Below are positions 21,549-29,169 of a stretch of 38,461 nucleotides of DNA, one piece after another (the stretch's first letter is position 1; every line of letters starts with the position of its first letter). Source of the DNA: Acidimicrobiia bacterium (GTDB lineage: Bacteria > Actinomycetota > Acidimicrobiia > Acidimicrobiales > AC-14). The translations under genes were made by a program, and so were the position numbers. The DNA is taken from positions 1 through 38,461 of the forward strand of contig JAHFUQ010000025.1 in assembly GCA_023265045.1 (NCBI GenBank), read 5' to 3'. Under the pieces are notes generated by a model. That model searched no databases. It was not told the DNA's origin and saw only the letters and a program-made list of their open reading frames with translations.

Positions 21549-22162
21549 GGGGCGGGACGAGCTGCCAGCAAGCCCTCGAGGAGGCCGGCCAGCGGGGCCA
21601 TCGTCTGGAACAGCGCGGCCGCCGACGGCTGGGTGTCGTACAGCTGGCTGAGCAGTTCGATGCCCATGAAGAGAGCGACGACGCCCATGGCGACATCATG
21701 CACGGGCACCGCGCCCTCGTAGGCGGTGCCGCCCACGACCCGGGCCACCGCCCCCTCGACCAGCTCGACCCACGGATCGAAGAAGGCCTGCAACTTGGTC
21801 GCCAATTCGGGCGACGACGAGGAGGCGGCCAGCATCTGGGACAGCACCCGGATGTTCCCCTCCTCGACGTCCTCGCGGTGGCACTCGGCGCCGACCCGGA
21901 CGAGCTCCTCCAGCGATTGCACCGACGCCAGCCGTTCCTGGTACCGCGCCATCCGCTGGTCGCTGATGCGCTCGACCGCCGCCAGCAGCACCTGGTTGAC
22001 GCTGCCGAAGTGGTAGAAGATCAGCGCCTGGTTGAAGTCGCCGGCGCGGGCGATGGCCCGCGCGCTGGCCCCGACGATTCCCTCTTCGCGGATGGTCTGG
22101 AGCGCAGCCTCCACGATCCGGGCTCGGGTCTCCTCGCCGACGGACGATCGTGCGGTCGACAC
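21545..22162 (-). CDS. TetR-family transcriptional regulator
   Basis: 205 residues. The N-terminal helix-turn-helix is clear: TRARIVEAALQTIREEGIVG, ASARAIARAGDFNQALIFYH then FGSVNQVLLAAVERI. The ligand domain (residues 60-200) is helical and of unknown specificity. GTG 22162 is supported by a TACCGT -10 (22175-22170) seven bases upstream. It is divergent from the MerR-menG-menF operon with about 60 bases between the starts, so one operator could affect both sides. It is followed by a translationally coupled membrane-protein gene. Confidence 0.92.
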   Translation of the reverse strand: MSTARSSVGEETRARIVEAALQTIREEGIVGASARAIARAGDFNQALIFYHFGSVNQVLLAAVERISDQRMARYQERLASVQSLEELVRVGAECHREDVEEGNIRVLSQMLAASSSSPELATKLQAFFDPWVELVEGAVARVVGGTAYEGAVPVHDVAMGVVALFMGIELLSQLYDTQPSAAALFQTMAPLAGLLEGLLAARPAP

Positions 22163-22169
22163 GCCGCGA

Positions 22170-22175
22170 ACGGTA
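22170..22175 (-). promoter_or_regulatory. -10 of tetR gene (leaderless)
   Basis: TACCGT on the minus strand, seven bases before GTG 22162. It sits in CGACGGTGTACCGTTCG, which contains the imperfect palindrome ACGGTGTACCGT, a possible operator for the TetR protein itself. Confidence 0.5.
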
Positions 22176-22208
22176 CACCGTCGATGTGATGTCGGGAGTG
22201 AGTGCTCC

Positions 22209-22214
22209 TAGAAT
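22209..22214 (+). promoter_or_regulatory. -10 of merR-menG-menF operon (leaderless)
   Basis: TAGAAT eight bases before ATG 22223. No Shine-Dalgarno precedes the ATG. An upstream in-frame start (GTG 22202) would lie before the -10 and is rejected. Confidence 0.55.
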
Positions 22215-22222
22215 GGTTGCTC

Positions 22223-22915
22223 ATGCGATTCCGGGTCGAGGAGCTGGCCAAGGCAGCGGACGTCTCGGTCGACACTGTGCGCTACTACCAGAAGCAGCGC
22301 CTGCTGCCCGCGCCCGAGCGGGACGGGCGGCTGGCCTGGTACACCGACGACCACCTGGACCGGATGGGCCGCATCAAGGACCTGCAGCGGCGCGGGTTCA
22401 GCCTGTCGGTGATTCGCCGGTTCCTCGACGGGGAGCTCGATGTCGCCGACGAGGGCCTCGCGGAAGCGGTGGGCGTCGTCGAGTCGGGCGAGGCGCTGTT
22501 CGCCCTGGACGACCTGGCGCGCCGCACGCAGGTCCCCGCCCCCATGCTCGAGGCGCTGGTGCGCGACGGCCTCCTCGTCGGCCGCTCCCATGAAGGCGAA
22601 CTGCGCTTCACGGAAGACGACGTCGCCATCGTCGCCGGGGGCCTGCGGGTGCTGGAGACGGGCCTTCCCCTGCCCGAGCTACTGGCACTGGCGCGCCGCC
22701 ACCACGAGGCCACCCGCCAGTTCGCGGCCGAGGCCGTCGAGCTGTTCGACACCTACGTCCGCCAGCCCCTGCGCACCGCGGACCTTCCGGAGGACGAGCG
22801 GGAGAAGCGCATGGTCGACGCCTTCCACACCTTGCTCCCCGTGGTCACCGAGCTGGCGACGTACCACTTCCGGCGCGTGCTGCTCCAGGTGGCGCAGGAG
22901 CACCTCGAATCGTGA
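22223..22915 (+). CDS. MerR-family regulator heading the menaquinone operon
   Basis: 230 residues. The winged helix is standard for MerR: RFRVEELAKAADVSVDTVRY, YQKQRLLPAPERDGRLAWYT, DDHLDRMGRIKDLQRRGFSL. The long C-terminal part lacks the cysteine set of metal sensors and has a second region that resembles an HTH-like effector domain (LFALDDLARRTQVPAPMLEA, LVRDGLLVG), then a helical end. The ligand is unknown. Its stop overlaps menG as GTGA, so regulator and menaquinone enzymes are made from one message; control of menaquinone synthesis by this protein is inferred from that coupling alone. Confidence 0.9.
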   Translation: MRFRVEELAKAADVSVDTVRYYQKQRLLPAPERDGRLAWYTDDHLDRMGRIKDLQRRGFSLSVIRRFLDGELDVADEGLAEAVGVVESGEALFALDDLARRTQVPAPMLEALVRDGLLVGRSHEGELRFTEDDVAIVAGGLRVLETGLPLPELLALARRHHEATRQFAAEAVELFDTYVRQPLRTADLPEDEREKRMVDAFHTLLPVVTELATYHFRRVLLQVAQEHLES

Positions 22916-23601
22916 CCACCCCGCTCCCGGTCGGCGAGGCCAAGGTGCGGGCCGTCGACGACATGTTCGACCGGATCGCGCCGCGCTACGACCTGTTGAA
23001 CCGCATGCTGACGTTCGGGATGGACGTCGGCTGGCGCAAGCGGACCGTGGCCGCCTTGGGCCTGCCGCCCGGCTCGCGGGTCCTCGACATCGCGTGCGGC
23101 ACCGGCGACCTGTGCCGCGTGCTGAAGACCTCGGGCTACGTCGCCATCGGGATCGACCGCTCCGCGGGGATGCCGGCGGCGGCCCGGACCTCGGCGCCGC
23201 TCGTGCGCGCCGACGGCTTGCGCCTGCCCTTCGCCGACGGTTCGATCGACGGCATCGTGTGCGGGTTCGCGTTGCGCAACTTCGAGAACCTCGGCAACTT
23301 CATCGGCGAGTGCGCCCGGGTCCTGCGTACGGGCGGGAGGGTCTCGCTTCTGGAGGTGGCCGAGCCGCGGGCCCGGGTGCTGCGCGCCGGCCACTCCCTG
23401 TACTTCGGTCACGTCGTGCCCCTTGTGGGCGGGCTGGTGTCCGACCGGGCCGCCTACCAGTACCTCCCCAAGTCGGTCGCGTACTTGCCCACCGAGGCGG
23501 AGCTGATGCGTCTCCTGGTCGACCGCGGCCTGCCTGACGCACGCCGCGTCGCGCTCTCGATGGGCATCGCCCAGCTGCTCACCGGAACGCGGCGGCGGTG
23601 A
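22912..23601 (+). CDS. menG: Demethylmenaquinone methyltransferase
   Basis: 229 residues of the UbiE/COQ5 family. It adds the C-methyl group to demethylmenaquinone with SAM, the last step of menaquinone synthesis. Family signature 1 (RYDLLNRMLTFGMDVGWRKR), motif I VLDIACGTGDLCRVL, GIDRSAGM, LPFADGSIDGIVCGFALRNF and signature 2 (RVLRTGGRVSLLEVAEP), followed by YLPKSVAYLPTEAEL, are all present. GTG 22912 overlaps the merR stop; its own stop overlaps menF by GTGA. Confidence 0.95.
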   Translation: MTTPLPVGEAKVRAVDDMFDRIAPRYDLLNRMLTFGMDVGWRKRTVAALGLPPGSRVLDIACGTGDLCRVLKTSGYVAIGIDRSAGMPAAARTSAPLVRADGLRLPFADGSIDGIVCGFALRNFENLGNFIGECARVLRTGGRVSLLEVAEPRARVLRAGHSLYFGHVVPLVGGLVSDRAAYQYLPKSVAYLPTEAELMRLLVDRGLPDARRVALSMGIAQLLTGTRRR

Positions 23602-24812
23602 CCCCCCTCAGGAGCCAGACCCGCGTGAGCGAGGCTGCGCTCGATCTTGCCGGCGGGTTCACCTGGCGCCACGAGGGGGCGGGCTTCAGCACCTCAGGCG
23701 TCGCGGCACGAGTCCCGATCGGCCCCGGGCCGCACCGGTTCGCCAAGGCCGCCGCCGAGGTGGCGGCCCTGCTGGGGGACATCGACGACGACGACCCGCT
23801 CGGGCTGCCCGGCACGGGGCCCATCGCGGTCGGCGCCGTCCCGTTCCTCGACACCGAGGAGGGCGAGCTGATCGTGCCCGCTCGCATCGTCGGGCGCACC
23901 GAGGACGGGCGGTGCTGGGTCACCGACGTCAGCCCCGCTGAGCCCGCCGCGTTGGCGGCGATTTCGCCGTCGGCGGTCAAGGGCCTCGAGCCGACCAGCT
24001 TCGTCGTGGAGTCCGACGGCGGGCGGCTGGCGTGGACGGCGGCCGTGCGCCGGGCGCTCGAACGCATCGCCGCGGGCGAGCTCGACAAGGTGGTGTTGGC
24101 TCGCCGGGTGTCGGTGTGGGCCGACCAGCCGTTCTCCGTCCCGGTGGTCGTCGATCGCTTGCGCCGGTCCCACCCGTCGTGCTTCACGTTCGCCTCCGGT
24201 GGGTTCGTCGGGGCGAGCCCCGAGCTGCTGATGCGCCGGCGCGGCCGCTGGGCCTGGTCCCGACCGATGGCGGGAACCGTCGAGCGGGGCGGCAGCCGGG
24301 CCGAGGACAAGCGCCTCGTCTCCGAGCTGCGGGCGTCGCCCAAGGAGCGCGACGAGCACCGGTTGGTCGTCGAGGATGTCGAAGCCCGGTTGGCGGCGGT
24401 GTGCGCCGAAGTCTTCGTGAAGGGCCCCGAGCCGATCGGGCTGTCGTCGGTCACCCACCTGGCGACGACGGTGACGGGACGGCTGGAGGGGGTGGCGCCG
24501 CCGGGCGCGCTGGAGCTGGCCGGGGTGCTGCACCCGACTCCGGCGGTGGGGGGCGAGCCGCGCGACGCGGCGCTGCGCGCCATCGCCGAGCTCGAAGGGT
24601 TTGACCGGTGTTTCTACGCCGGCCCTGTCGGGTGGGTCGACAGCCGCGGCGACGGCGACTGGGCCGTGGCCTTGCGGTGCGCCGCCCTCGACGGCCGCCG
24701 CGCCGTCTTGTCGGCCGGCGCCGGGATCGTCGCCGGGTCCGACCCCGAAGCGGAGTGGACCGAGACGCAGGCCAAGCTCGAGCCGATGATGCGGGCCCTC
24801 ATTCGGATCTAG
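23598..24812 (+). CDS. menF: Isochorismate synthase
   Basis: 404 residues, chorismate-binding family. Isochorismate synthase turns chorismate into isochorismate, the first committed step to menaquinone. The C-terminal catalytic region is clear: GELDKVVLARRVSV, FTFASGGFVGASPELLMRRR, SRPMAGTVERGG, ASPKERDEHRLVVEDVEARL, LHPTPAVGGEPRDAALR, FDRCFYAGPVGWVDSRGDGD and LSAGAGIVAGSDPEAEWTET. The context (menG, other men genes) favours MenF over a siderophore EntC or salicylate synthase. GTG 23598 is coupled to menG; GTG 23628 is an alternative internal start. Confidence 0.93.
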   Translation: MTPLRSQTRVSEAALDLAGGFTWRHEGAGFSTSGVAARVPIGPGPHRFAKAAAEVAALLGDIDDDDPLGLPGTGPIAVGAVPFLDTEEGELIVPARIVGRTEDGRCWVTDVSPAEPAALAAISPSAVKGLEPTSFVVESDGGRLAWTAAVRRALERIAAGELDKVVLARRVSVWADQPFSVPVVVDRLRRSHPSCFTFASGGFVGASPELLMRRRGRWAWSRPMAGTVERGGSRAEDKRLVSELRASPKERDEHRLVVEDVEARLAAVCAEVFVKGPEPIGLSSVTHLATTVTGRLEGVAPPGALELAGVLHPTPAVGGEPRDAALRAIAELEGFDRCFYAGPVGWVDSRGDGDWAVALRCAALDGRRAVLSAGAGIVAGSDPEAEWTETQAKLEPMMRALIRI

Positions 24813-25213
24813 GCGCCCCGCGTCCCGCACCGCCGCATAGCGGTCCCGGTCCCCTGGGGTCGGGAAGCTGAAGCGCCAGCGGGCCACCTGGGCGGCGATG
24901 GCCGGCTTGTCCGTGATCGCCACGCCCCTGGCCGCGAAGACCCGGCAGTCGTAGGCCCGGCACGTGCGCGGGCGGTGCTCGTAGATCGAGCAGCAGTTGT
25001 CCACCAGCATCGGGCACTGGCCGCGCTCGTCGTAGCCAAGGACGACGTGGCCGGCGGCAGGCGGGGCGCGGGAAACAGCAGCCCGGCCGGGACGTGCGCG
25101 AGAGTGTCGGCCTCGTCCTGCTCGATGTGCACGAACTGCGACGACGTGCAGCAGGCCGTGCACGCGCCGCACGGCACGTCCGCATCTTGTTCGCCACGTA
25201 ACGCCGCCTGCAT
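24810..25213 (-). pseudogene. YkgJ-family (CxxxCxxC) gene, frameshifted and 3'-truncated
   Basis: ATG 25213 opens MQAALRGEQDADVPCGACTA, CCTSSQFVHIEQDEADTLAH and LLFPAPRLP in one frame. After a one-base loss near 25050-25060 the protein continues in another frame as GHVVLGYDERGQCPMLVDNC, CSIYEHRPRTCRAYDCRVFA and RWRFSFPTPGDRDRYAAVRD. Together these give the eight-cysteine set of UPF0153/YkgJ zinc- or iron-binding proteins. The second frame then has no stop of its own and runs into antisense menF, so the normal C-terminus is missing as well. The one-base change could be a sequencing error; the missing end could not. Confidence 0.75.
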
Positions 25214-25340
25214 CCGGGGCGAGCCAGGTCGAGAAGTCGCCGGCCGGGAGCTCGGGCACGATTCGATGGTAGGACGGCGCCGATGAGTTTCGGGGCGGCG
25301 TGTGGTCAGAATCGGTGACCGACCGGAAGGGGAGACAGCG

Positions 25341-25943
25341 ATGACGAAGGTCTATACAGGTGCGAGCATGTCGCTGGACGGCTACATCTCCGGGCCGAAC
25401 ATGACCGGCTTCGACCAACTGTTCCAGTGGTACGGCAACGGTGACGTCATCATCCCGACGACGCACGACGACATGACGTTCGCGCTGAGCCCGCAGAGCG
25501 CCGAGCACTTCCGGAGCTTCCTCGACGTAGTCGGCGCCTTCGTCTGCGGCCGCACCCTCTTTGACATCACCAACGGTTGGGGCGGCGACCACCCGCTCGA
25601 CCGGCACGTCGTCGTTCTGACCCACAGCGTGCCTGAGGGATGGGAGCGCGAGGGCGCGAAGATGACCTTCGTGACCGAAGGCGGCATCGAGGCCGCCATC
25701 GAGACGGCCGCGGCCATCGCCGGCGACAAGGGCGTGGGCGTCAACGGCGGGACCATCGCGCGCCAGGCGCTGGCGGCTGGACTGCTCGACGAGATCTGGG
25801 TCGACCTCGTCCCCGTCCTGCTCGGCGCGGGTACGCCCTTCTTCGACCAGTTGAACGACGTGCCCGTCGAGCTCGAGGGCCCGGTGTCGGTCGTGGAGGG
25901 CAACCGCGTGACCCACCTGCGCTATCTCGTCAAGCGGCCCTAG
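25341..25943 (+). CDS. Dihydrofolate reductase/RibD C-terminal family protein
   Basis: 200 residues. The fold is that of RibD-C/DHFR-like reductases: VYTGASMSLDGYISGPN (the conserved SLDG), AFVCGRTLFDITNGWGGDHP, VVVLTHSVPEGWE, GDKGVGVNGGTIARQALAAG, LLDEIWVDLVPVLLGAGTPF and VTHLRYLV. These proteins bind NADPH; their substrates are mostly unknown and they are not folate enzymes in general. ATG 25341 has an excellent Shine-Dalgarno, GGAAGGGGAG at 25325-25334, six bases upstream, and no leaderless -10. That differs from most neighbours and may mark horizontal transfer. Confidence 0.93.
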   Translation: MTKVYTGASMSLDGYISGPNMTGFDQLFQWYGNGDVIIPTTHDDMTFALSPQSAEHFRSFLDVVGAFVCGRTLFDITNGWGGDHPLDRHVVVLTHSVPEGWEREGAKMTFVTEGGIEAAIETAAAIAGDKGVGVNGGTIARQALAAGLLDEIWVDLVPVLLGAGTPFFDQLNDVPVELEGPVSVVEGNRVTHLRYLVKRP

Positions 25944-26307
25944 CGAGGTCGCACGCGCTCGCACTTGGTGACCGAGGTGCTGTCCCGTGGACGCTGCCGG
26001 CAAGACGCGACAGATCAGGCATGTGGCCGCGCTCATCGGGCGGTCGATCGCTGCGCAGGCGACGCACCCGGAGCACGCCCGTCAGCATCGGGAGGGTGAA
26101 CTCGCCGGAAGCGGTCTCGGGTCTGGTCGCGAGGAAGGCGCCGATCCGCTCACCCGCTCAGCTGGAACGTTCCGGCGCGGGTGGGACGCGAATGGCCGTC
26201 GTTCCGTCGCGCTCACCGGAGACGGCGCTCCAGGATCCGAGCGGGACCTCCGCGTCCGGTCCTGTTCGGCTCGACAAGCGTGGCAATGCACGCGCGGCCG
26301 CCCCGGC
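25944..26307. other. Gap without an intact gene
   Basis: This 364-base stretch lies between two DHFR-like genes that converge on it. On the minus strand near 26140-26050 a frame reads GERIGAFLATRPETASGEFT, LPMLTGVLRVRRLRS, which looks like the last strand of a methyltransferase-like protein, but it has no start and runs on without a natural end. No promoter, RNA gene or strong hairpin is evident. Confidence 0.3.
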
Positions 26308-26742
26308 TCAGGCGGCGCGGTACTGGAGGAGCACGGCGCCATCGGAGAACCGCTGCACGTCCTCCAGACTGAGCTGGAGCCGCGCCGCATCGGGCAGCGC
26401 ACGGATCCCTGCGCCGACGATCGTCGGAACAAGAACCAGTAGGTACCGGTCGACCAGCCCGGAGAGGATCGCGTGCGCGGCGAGGCCGGCGCCGCCCATC
26501 GAGAGATCGCGTTCGGCGGCGTGCTTCATCGTTCGAATAGCGTCGACGTCGAAGGTTCGCTCGAGCCGCGTTCGCGGCTCGGCCACGGTCTTGAGCGTCG
26601 ACGAGTACACGACCTTGTCGGTGTCACGCCACAGTTCGGCGAACCCTCGCTCGATCGGCGGGAGCTGGTCGACGACCACGGTGTCCCACCACCGCATCGT
26701 CTCGTACATCCCGAACGTCGCCTGATGAGACGTCGATGGCAC
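26308..26742 (-). pseudogene. N-terminally truncated DHFR/RibD-like gene
   Basis: A 144-codon frame (GTG 26742) keeps the second half of a DHFR-like reductase of a subgroup different from the gene at 25341: GMYETMRWWDTV, LWRDTDKVVYSSTL, RDLSMGGAGLAAHAILSGLV, DRYLLVLVPTIVGAGIRALP and SDGAVLLQYRAA. The family's N-terminal strand with SLDGF and the cofactor-contacting CGR/YGR region are absent; upstream codons (TDELDVPSTSHQATF) do not resemble it. It could be translated but should lack part of the NADPH site, so it is listed as a truncated gene. Confidence 0.7.
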
Positions 26743-26980
26743 ATCTAACTCATCGGTGACCGCTCGCTGCGATCGATGGATCCGTCGTACGCGGCGCCGA
26801 CGAGCCAGCTGCCCGCGTCAAAACTGTGTTCGGCAGCTCGGCGCGGTCCGAGCCGACCGGGTGGCGGTCGCGCCCGAGTCGGGGTCAGGGTCGTCGGGTG
26901 TCGCGCATTGGGTCGCCACGGATCGCCCACGGGAGCCACCGTCCCCTCGAGCGGTGCGTGTTACTGGGCTGTCGCGCCAC

Positions 26981-27376
26981 TCATGGCGCCCACGTTTTGT
27001 CGTCGAAGAACGCGGCCTCGACCGTCGAGGGCCAGAGGCAGATGAGCTTGCCGCCGTGCGCTCCAGTCCGAAAGCCGTGGACGGCTCCGGGCGGAATAAA
27101 GACGAAGGTTCCCGGACCTACGTCCTCCACGGGATCGGCGTCGGTGTAGAAGGTGTAACTCCCTTCGAGCACATAGAACGCCTCCGCCTCGTCGTGGGTA
27201 TGCGGCGGGTTATCAAAGCCGGGGTCTTGCCATGCCTCGCCCACAGCCCAGTGTCCACCCGTCTCGGCACGCGCCGCCTTCCTTGTGATGTGCGCGCGGT
27301 GCGGCCCAATGGTCAGCACGATCGAATCGCCGTCGCCAGGCCCTCGAAGGACCGCTCGTGCCTGCTCTTGCTCCAT
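26981..27376 (-). CDS. Cupin-domain protein
   Basis: 131 residues, one cupin barrel. Motif 1 PPHTHDEAEAFYVLEGSYTF carries the H-x-H and E ligands; motif 2 GPGTFVFIPPGAVHGFRTG the last histidine. It matches widespread small cupins of unknown activity. ATG 27376 has GGAGCGAG about six bases upstream, and TAGACT on the minus strand (27410-27405) may be its -10, giving a short leader. No functional partner is evident next to it. Confidence 0.88.
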   Translation of the reverse strand: MEQEQARAVLRGPGDGDSIVLTIGPHRAHITRKAARAETGGHWAVGEAWQDPGFDNPPHTHDEAEAFYVLEGSYTFYTDADPVEDVGPGTFVFIPPGAVHGFRTGAHGGKLICLWPSTVEAAFFDDKTWAP

Positions 27377-27731
27377 CACTCTCGCTCCGGCCCGTCCGCC
27401 AGGCAGTCTACCGTTCCGACGCGCACGGACTGCCGGACGCGTTGGCCCTGTTCGCTCGGGCGCGTTCCCGAGGAGTCGGCCGCGAATCTCGGGCCCGCGA
27501 GCAGAAGGACCATTCGTGGACGAGCGGCGCTCTCCCGCACGCGCTGCGGATGGCACACATAGCCGGCGCTCGGGTCACCAGGTGGCTGAGCGACATGGCG
27601 CGTCGGACCGTCGACCATGCCGTCGACCTTTACGCCCTTCAAAGCCGCCCACAACTAACCCGGGGAGACAACACCATGGCCACGGAAACCCAGACGACCA
27701 CCGGCGACTGCCCCACCCACGCGCCGTCGAT
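27377..27731. other. Gap with an orphan start region
   Basis: Apart from the cupin promoter the 355 bases hold no gene. On the plus strand GGGGAGA and ATG 27676 begin MATETQTTTGDCPTHAPSIY, which looks like a genuine translation start with a ribosome site, but the frame then runs through the antisense of the zinc-ribbon gene. It is probably the 5' tip of a gene whose remainder was lost. Confidence 0.3.
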
Positions 27732-28358
27732 CTACTCAGGCAGGCGCGTGCGGCCCACGACGGCGAGGGCCCGGTCGAGCGTCTCCAACGCGCTGGCGAT
27801 GACCTGGTCGGGAACCGGCCGGTTCGAGGCCACGTTGTTGCGGACCTGGCGCACCTGGTTCAGCGCCGCCCGCGGCATGTCGGCGGCGACGCTCAGCCAC
27901 GAGATCGGGTCGTCCGCGCCGTCGCCCAGCGCCGCGGTCAAGCCCATGTCGGCGGGCACGAGGCGCAGCAGCTCGTCCCAACCTTGCAAGAGAGCGGCAC
28001 GTGGATCGCTGGGCCGAGCCGAAGCGCCAAATCGAGAAGAACCACGGCCCGTCGCACTGGTGCTTGCAGTACGGCCCGTGCGTCGTGCCTGCCGCATGCG
28101 GGCACCCGTCGGGTCACCGCTGCCCCCTGCGGCCCCTGCGCCTCCCGGGCCGCCGAGGCCCCACGGGCTCGCAACGCCGGGTGGGCCACCAGACCCCCAG
28201 GGGCTCCCCGGCCCGCCGAGTCCGCTGGCCTGCGATGGGGCCCCGACGTCCGGTCGGTCCGTCGGCGCCAGGGGAGCCCCGCAGACGCCACAGCGCGCCT
28301 TGGCCCCGGACCCAGCGGGGACTTGATTCCTTCGCTGGCACTGAGGGCAGCGCACCAT
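27732..28358 (-). CDS. Zinc-ribbon protein with Gly/Pro linker and HEPN-like C-terminal helices
   Basis: 208 residues from ATG 28358, not recognised as a named family. The N-terminus MVRCPQCQRRNQVPAGSGAK, ARCGVCGAPLAP is a four-cysteine zinc ribbon like the TrxC N-terminus. Residues about 45-120 are a flexible Gly/Pro/Ser linker with repeated SPWG. The last 85 residues are helical: RAALLQGWDELLRLVPADMG, DDPISWLSVAADMPRAALNQ, VRQVRNNVASNRPVPDQVIA. The final phrase resembles the R-N-x-x-x-H helix of HEPN/DUF4145 proteins, with Asn instead of His, so RNase activity is doubtful. It is divergent from the RHH/PIN pair, 120 bases away. Confidence 0.7.
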   Translation of the reverse strand: MVRCPQCQRRNQVPAGSGAKARCGVCGAPLAPTDRPDVGAPSQASGLGGPGSPWGSGGPPGVASPWGLGGPGGAGAAGGSGDPTGARMRQARRTGRTASTSATGRGSSRFGASARPSDPRAALLQGWDELLRLVPADMGLTAALGDGADDPISWLSVAADMPRAALNQVRQVRNNVASNRPVPDQVIASALETLDRALAVVGRTRLPE

Positions 28359-28445
28359 CGTGGCCACTCCCACAGTCTGGCCCATCAAATTGCTTCCCTG
28401 CCAGCGGTTCGCCAAACGCCTCTCCATCATGGGGTGGCAGATCCT

Positions 28446-28479
28446 TTGCATATCTTCGTATGTGTTACGCTCGTATGCA
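28446..28479 (+). promoter_or_regulatory. Promoter/operator of the RHH-PIN operon
   Basis: TACGCT (28466-28471) lies seven bases before ATG 28479, giving a leaderless message. Around it TGCATA (28447-28452) and TATGCA (28474-28479) form an inverted repeat with a 21-base spacer, and TCGTATG occurs twice in direct order (28456-28462, 28471-28477), 15 bases apart. Such arrays are typical binding sites of RHH antitoxins, so autoregulation is likely. Confidence 0.55.
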
Positions 28480-28727
28480 TGGCCCAAGTCGACCGATTGT
28501 CCATCACCATGCCACCCGAGGTGGGCGCCGCCGTCCGTGACGCCGCCGTCCGATCGGGCACCAGCGTCTCGAACTGGTTGTCGGCGGCCGCGGCGCAGCG
28601 CCTACGGAACGAGCTTCTCGGGGCTGCCTTAGATCAGTGGGAAGCCGAGGAGGGTCCGTTCAGCGATGAGGAACTCAATAACGCCGTGTCAGCACTGAGC
28701 CCGACGCGACGGCGCGGCGCGGCGTGA
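28479..28727 (+). CDS. Ribbon-helix-helix antitoxin (VapB/CopG-like)
   Basis: 82 residues. RLSITMPPEVGAAVRDAAVR followed by SGTSVSNWLSAAAAQRLRNE is a complete RHH fold: one strand, then two helices with the G-x-S/T-x-S turn. The acidic C-terminus (LDQWEAEEGPFSDEELNNAV) would wrap around the toxin. It should repress its own operon through the repeats upstream and neutralise the PIN protein encoded next, whose GTG overlaps its stop as GTGA. Confidence 0.85.
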   Translation: MAQVDRLSITMPPEVGAAVRDAAVRSGTSVSNWLSAAAAQRLRNELLGAALDQWEAEEGPFSDEELNNAVSALSPTRRRGAA

Positions 28728-29101
28728 CGGCCGTGCTCGATGCAGGCGCGTTGATCGCCATCGACAAACGTGATCGCCGGGTCGGGGCAATGCTGCGAGT
28801 CCTTCAGCGCCAAGGGGTTCCCATCCACACGAGTGCGGCAGTCGTGGCTCAGGTATGGCGGGACGGGCGGCGCCAGGTCCACCTCGCCCGAGTCCTTTCA
28901 GGAGTCGACGTCGCCTCCTTGGACGACCTCAGCAGTAGGAGGGTCGGCGAGTTGCTTCGTGCGAGCAAGTCCAGCGACATTGTCGACGCCCACGTGGCGC
29001 TCCTGGTGCAACCCGAAGGGCCAGTCCTGACGAGCGACGACTCCGATATCCAGGCACTCCTCCGGCGCCGCGGCGTGAAGGCACACGTCGTGCGCGTATA
29101 A
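28724..29101 (+). CDS. PIN-domain toxin (VapC-like)
   Basis: 125 residues, the usual PIN toxin size. D6 in VLDAGALIAID, D85/D88 in SSDIVDAH and D105-D108 in TSDDSDI supply the Mg-binding carboxylates of a PIN ribonuclease. The second-position glutamate normal in VapC is replaced: the segment reads AAVVAQVWRDGRRQ, with Q43 at the expected place. This variant is seen in an actinobacterial PIN subgroup, so it need not be inactive. It should cleave RNA (tRNA or rRNA in known VapCs) when the antitoxin is degraded. It is translated by coupling to the antitoxin and closed by a strong hairpin. Confidence 0.85.
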   Translation: MTAVLDAGALIAIDKRDRRVGAMLRVLQRQGVPIHTSAAVVAQVWRDGRRQVHLARVLSGVDVASLDDLSSRRVGELLRASKSSDIVDAHVALLVQPEGPVLTSDDSDIQALLRRRGVKAHVVRV

Positions 29102-29169
29102 GACCACGGCTCCTCGTCTCGCGACGTGCGGCCGCGCGTCGGGAGTAGAGGCATACCCTGCCGCCAGTT

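Noticed and set aside
22202-22222. GTG 22202 as start of the merR gene
   Set aside because: It lies before the TAGAAT -10 and adds MLLEWLL, which is not part of MerR proteins; ATG 22223 begins the canonical MRFRVEELA.
23694-26036. A 780-codon open frame on the minus strand
   Set aside because: It is mostly antisense to menF and the DHFR-like gene. Only the middle part coincides with the true second half of the YkgJ remnant.
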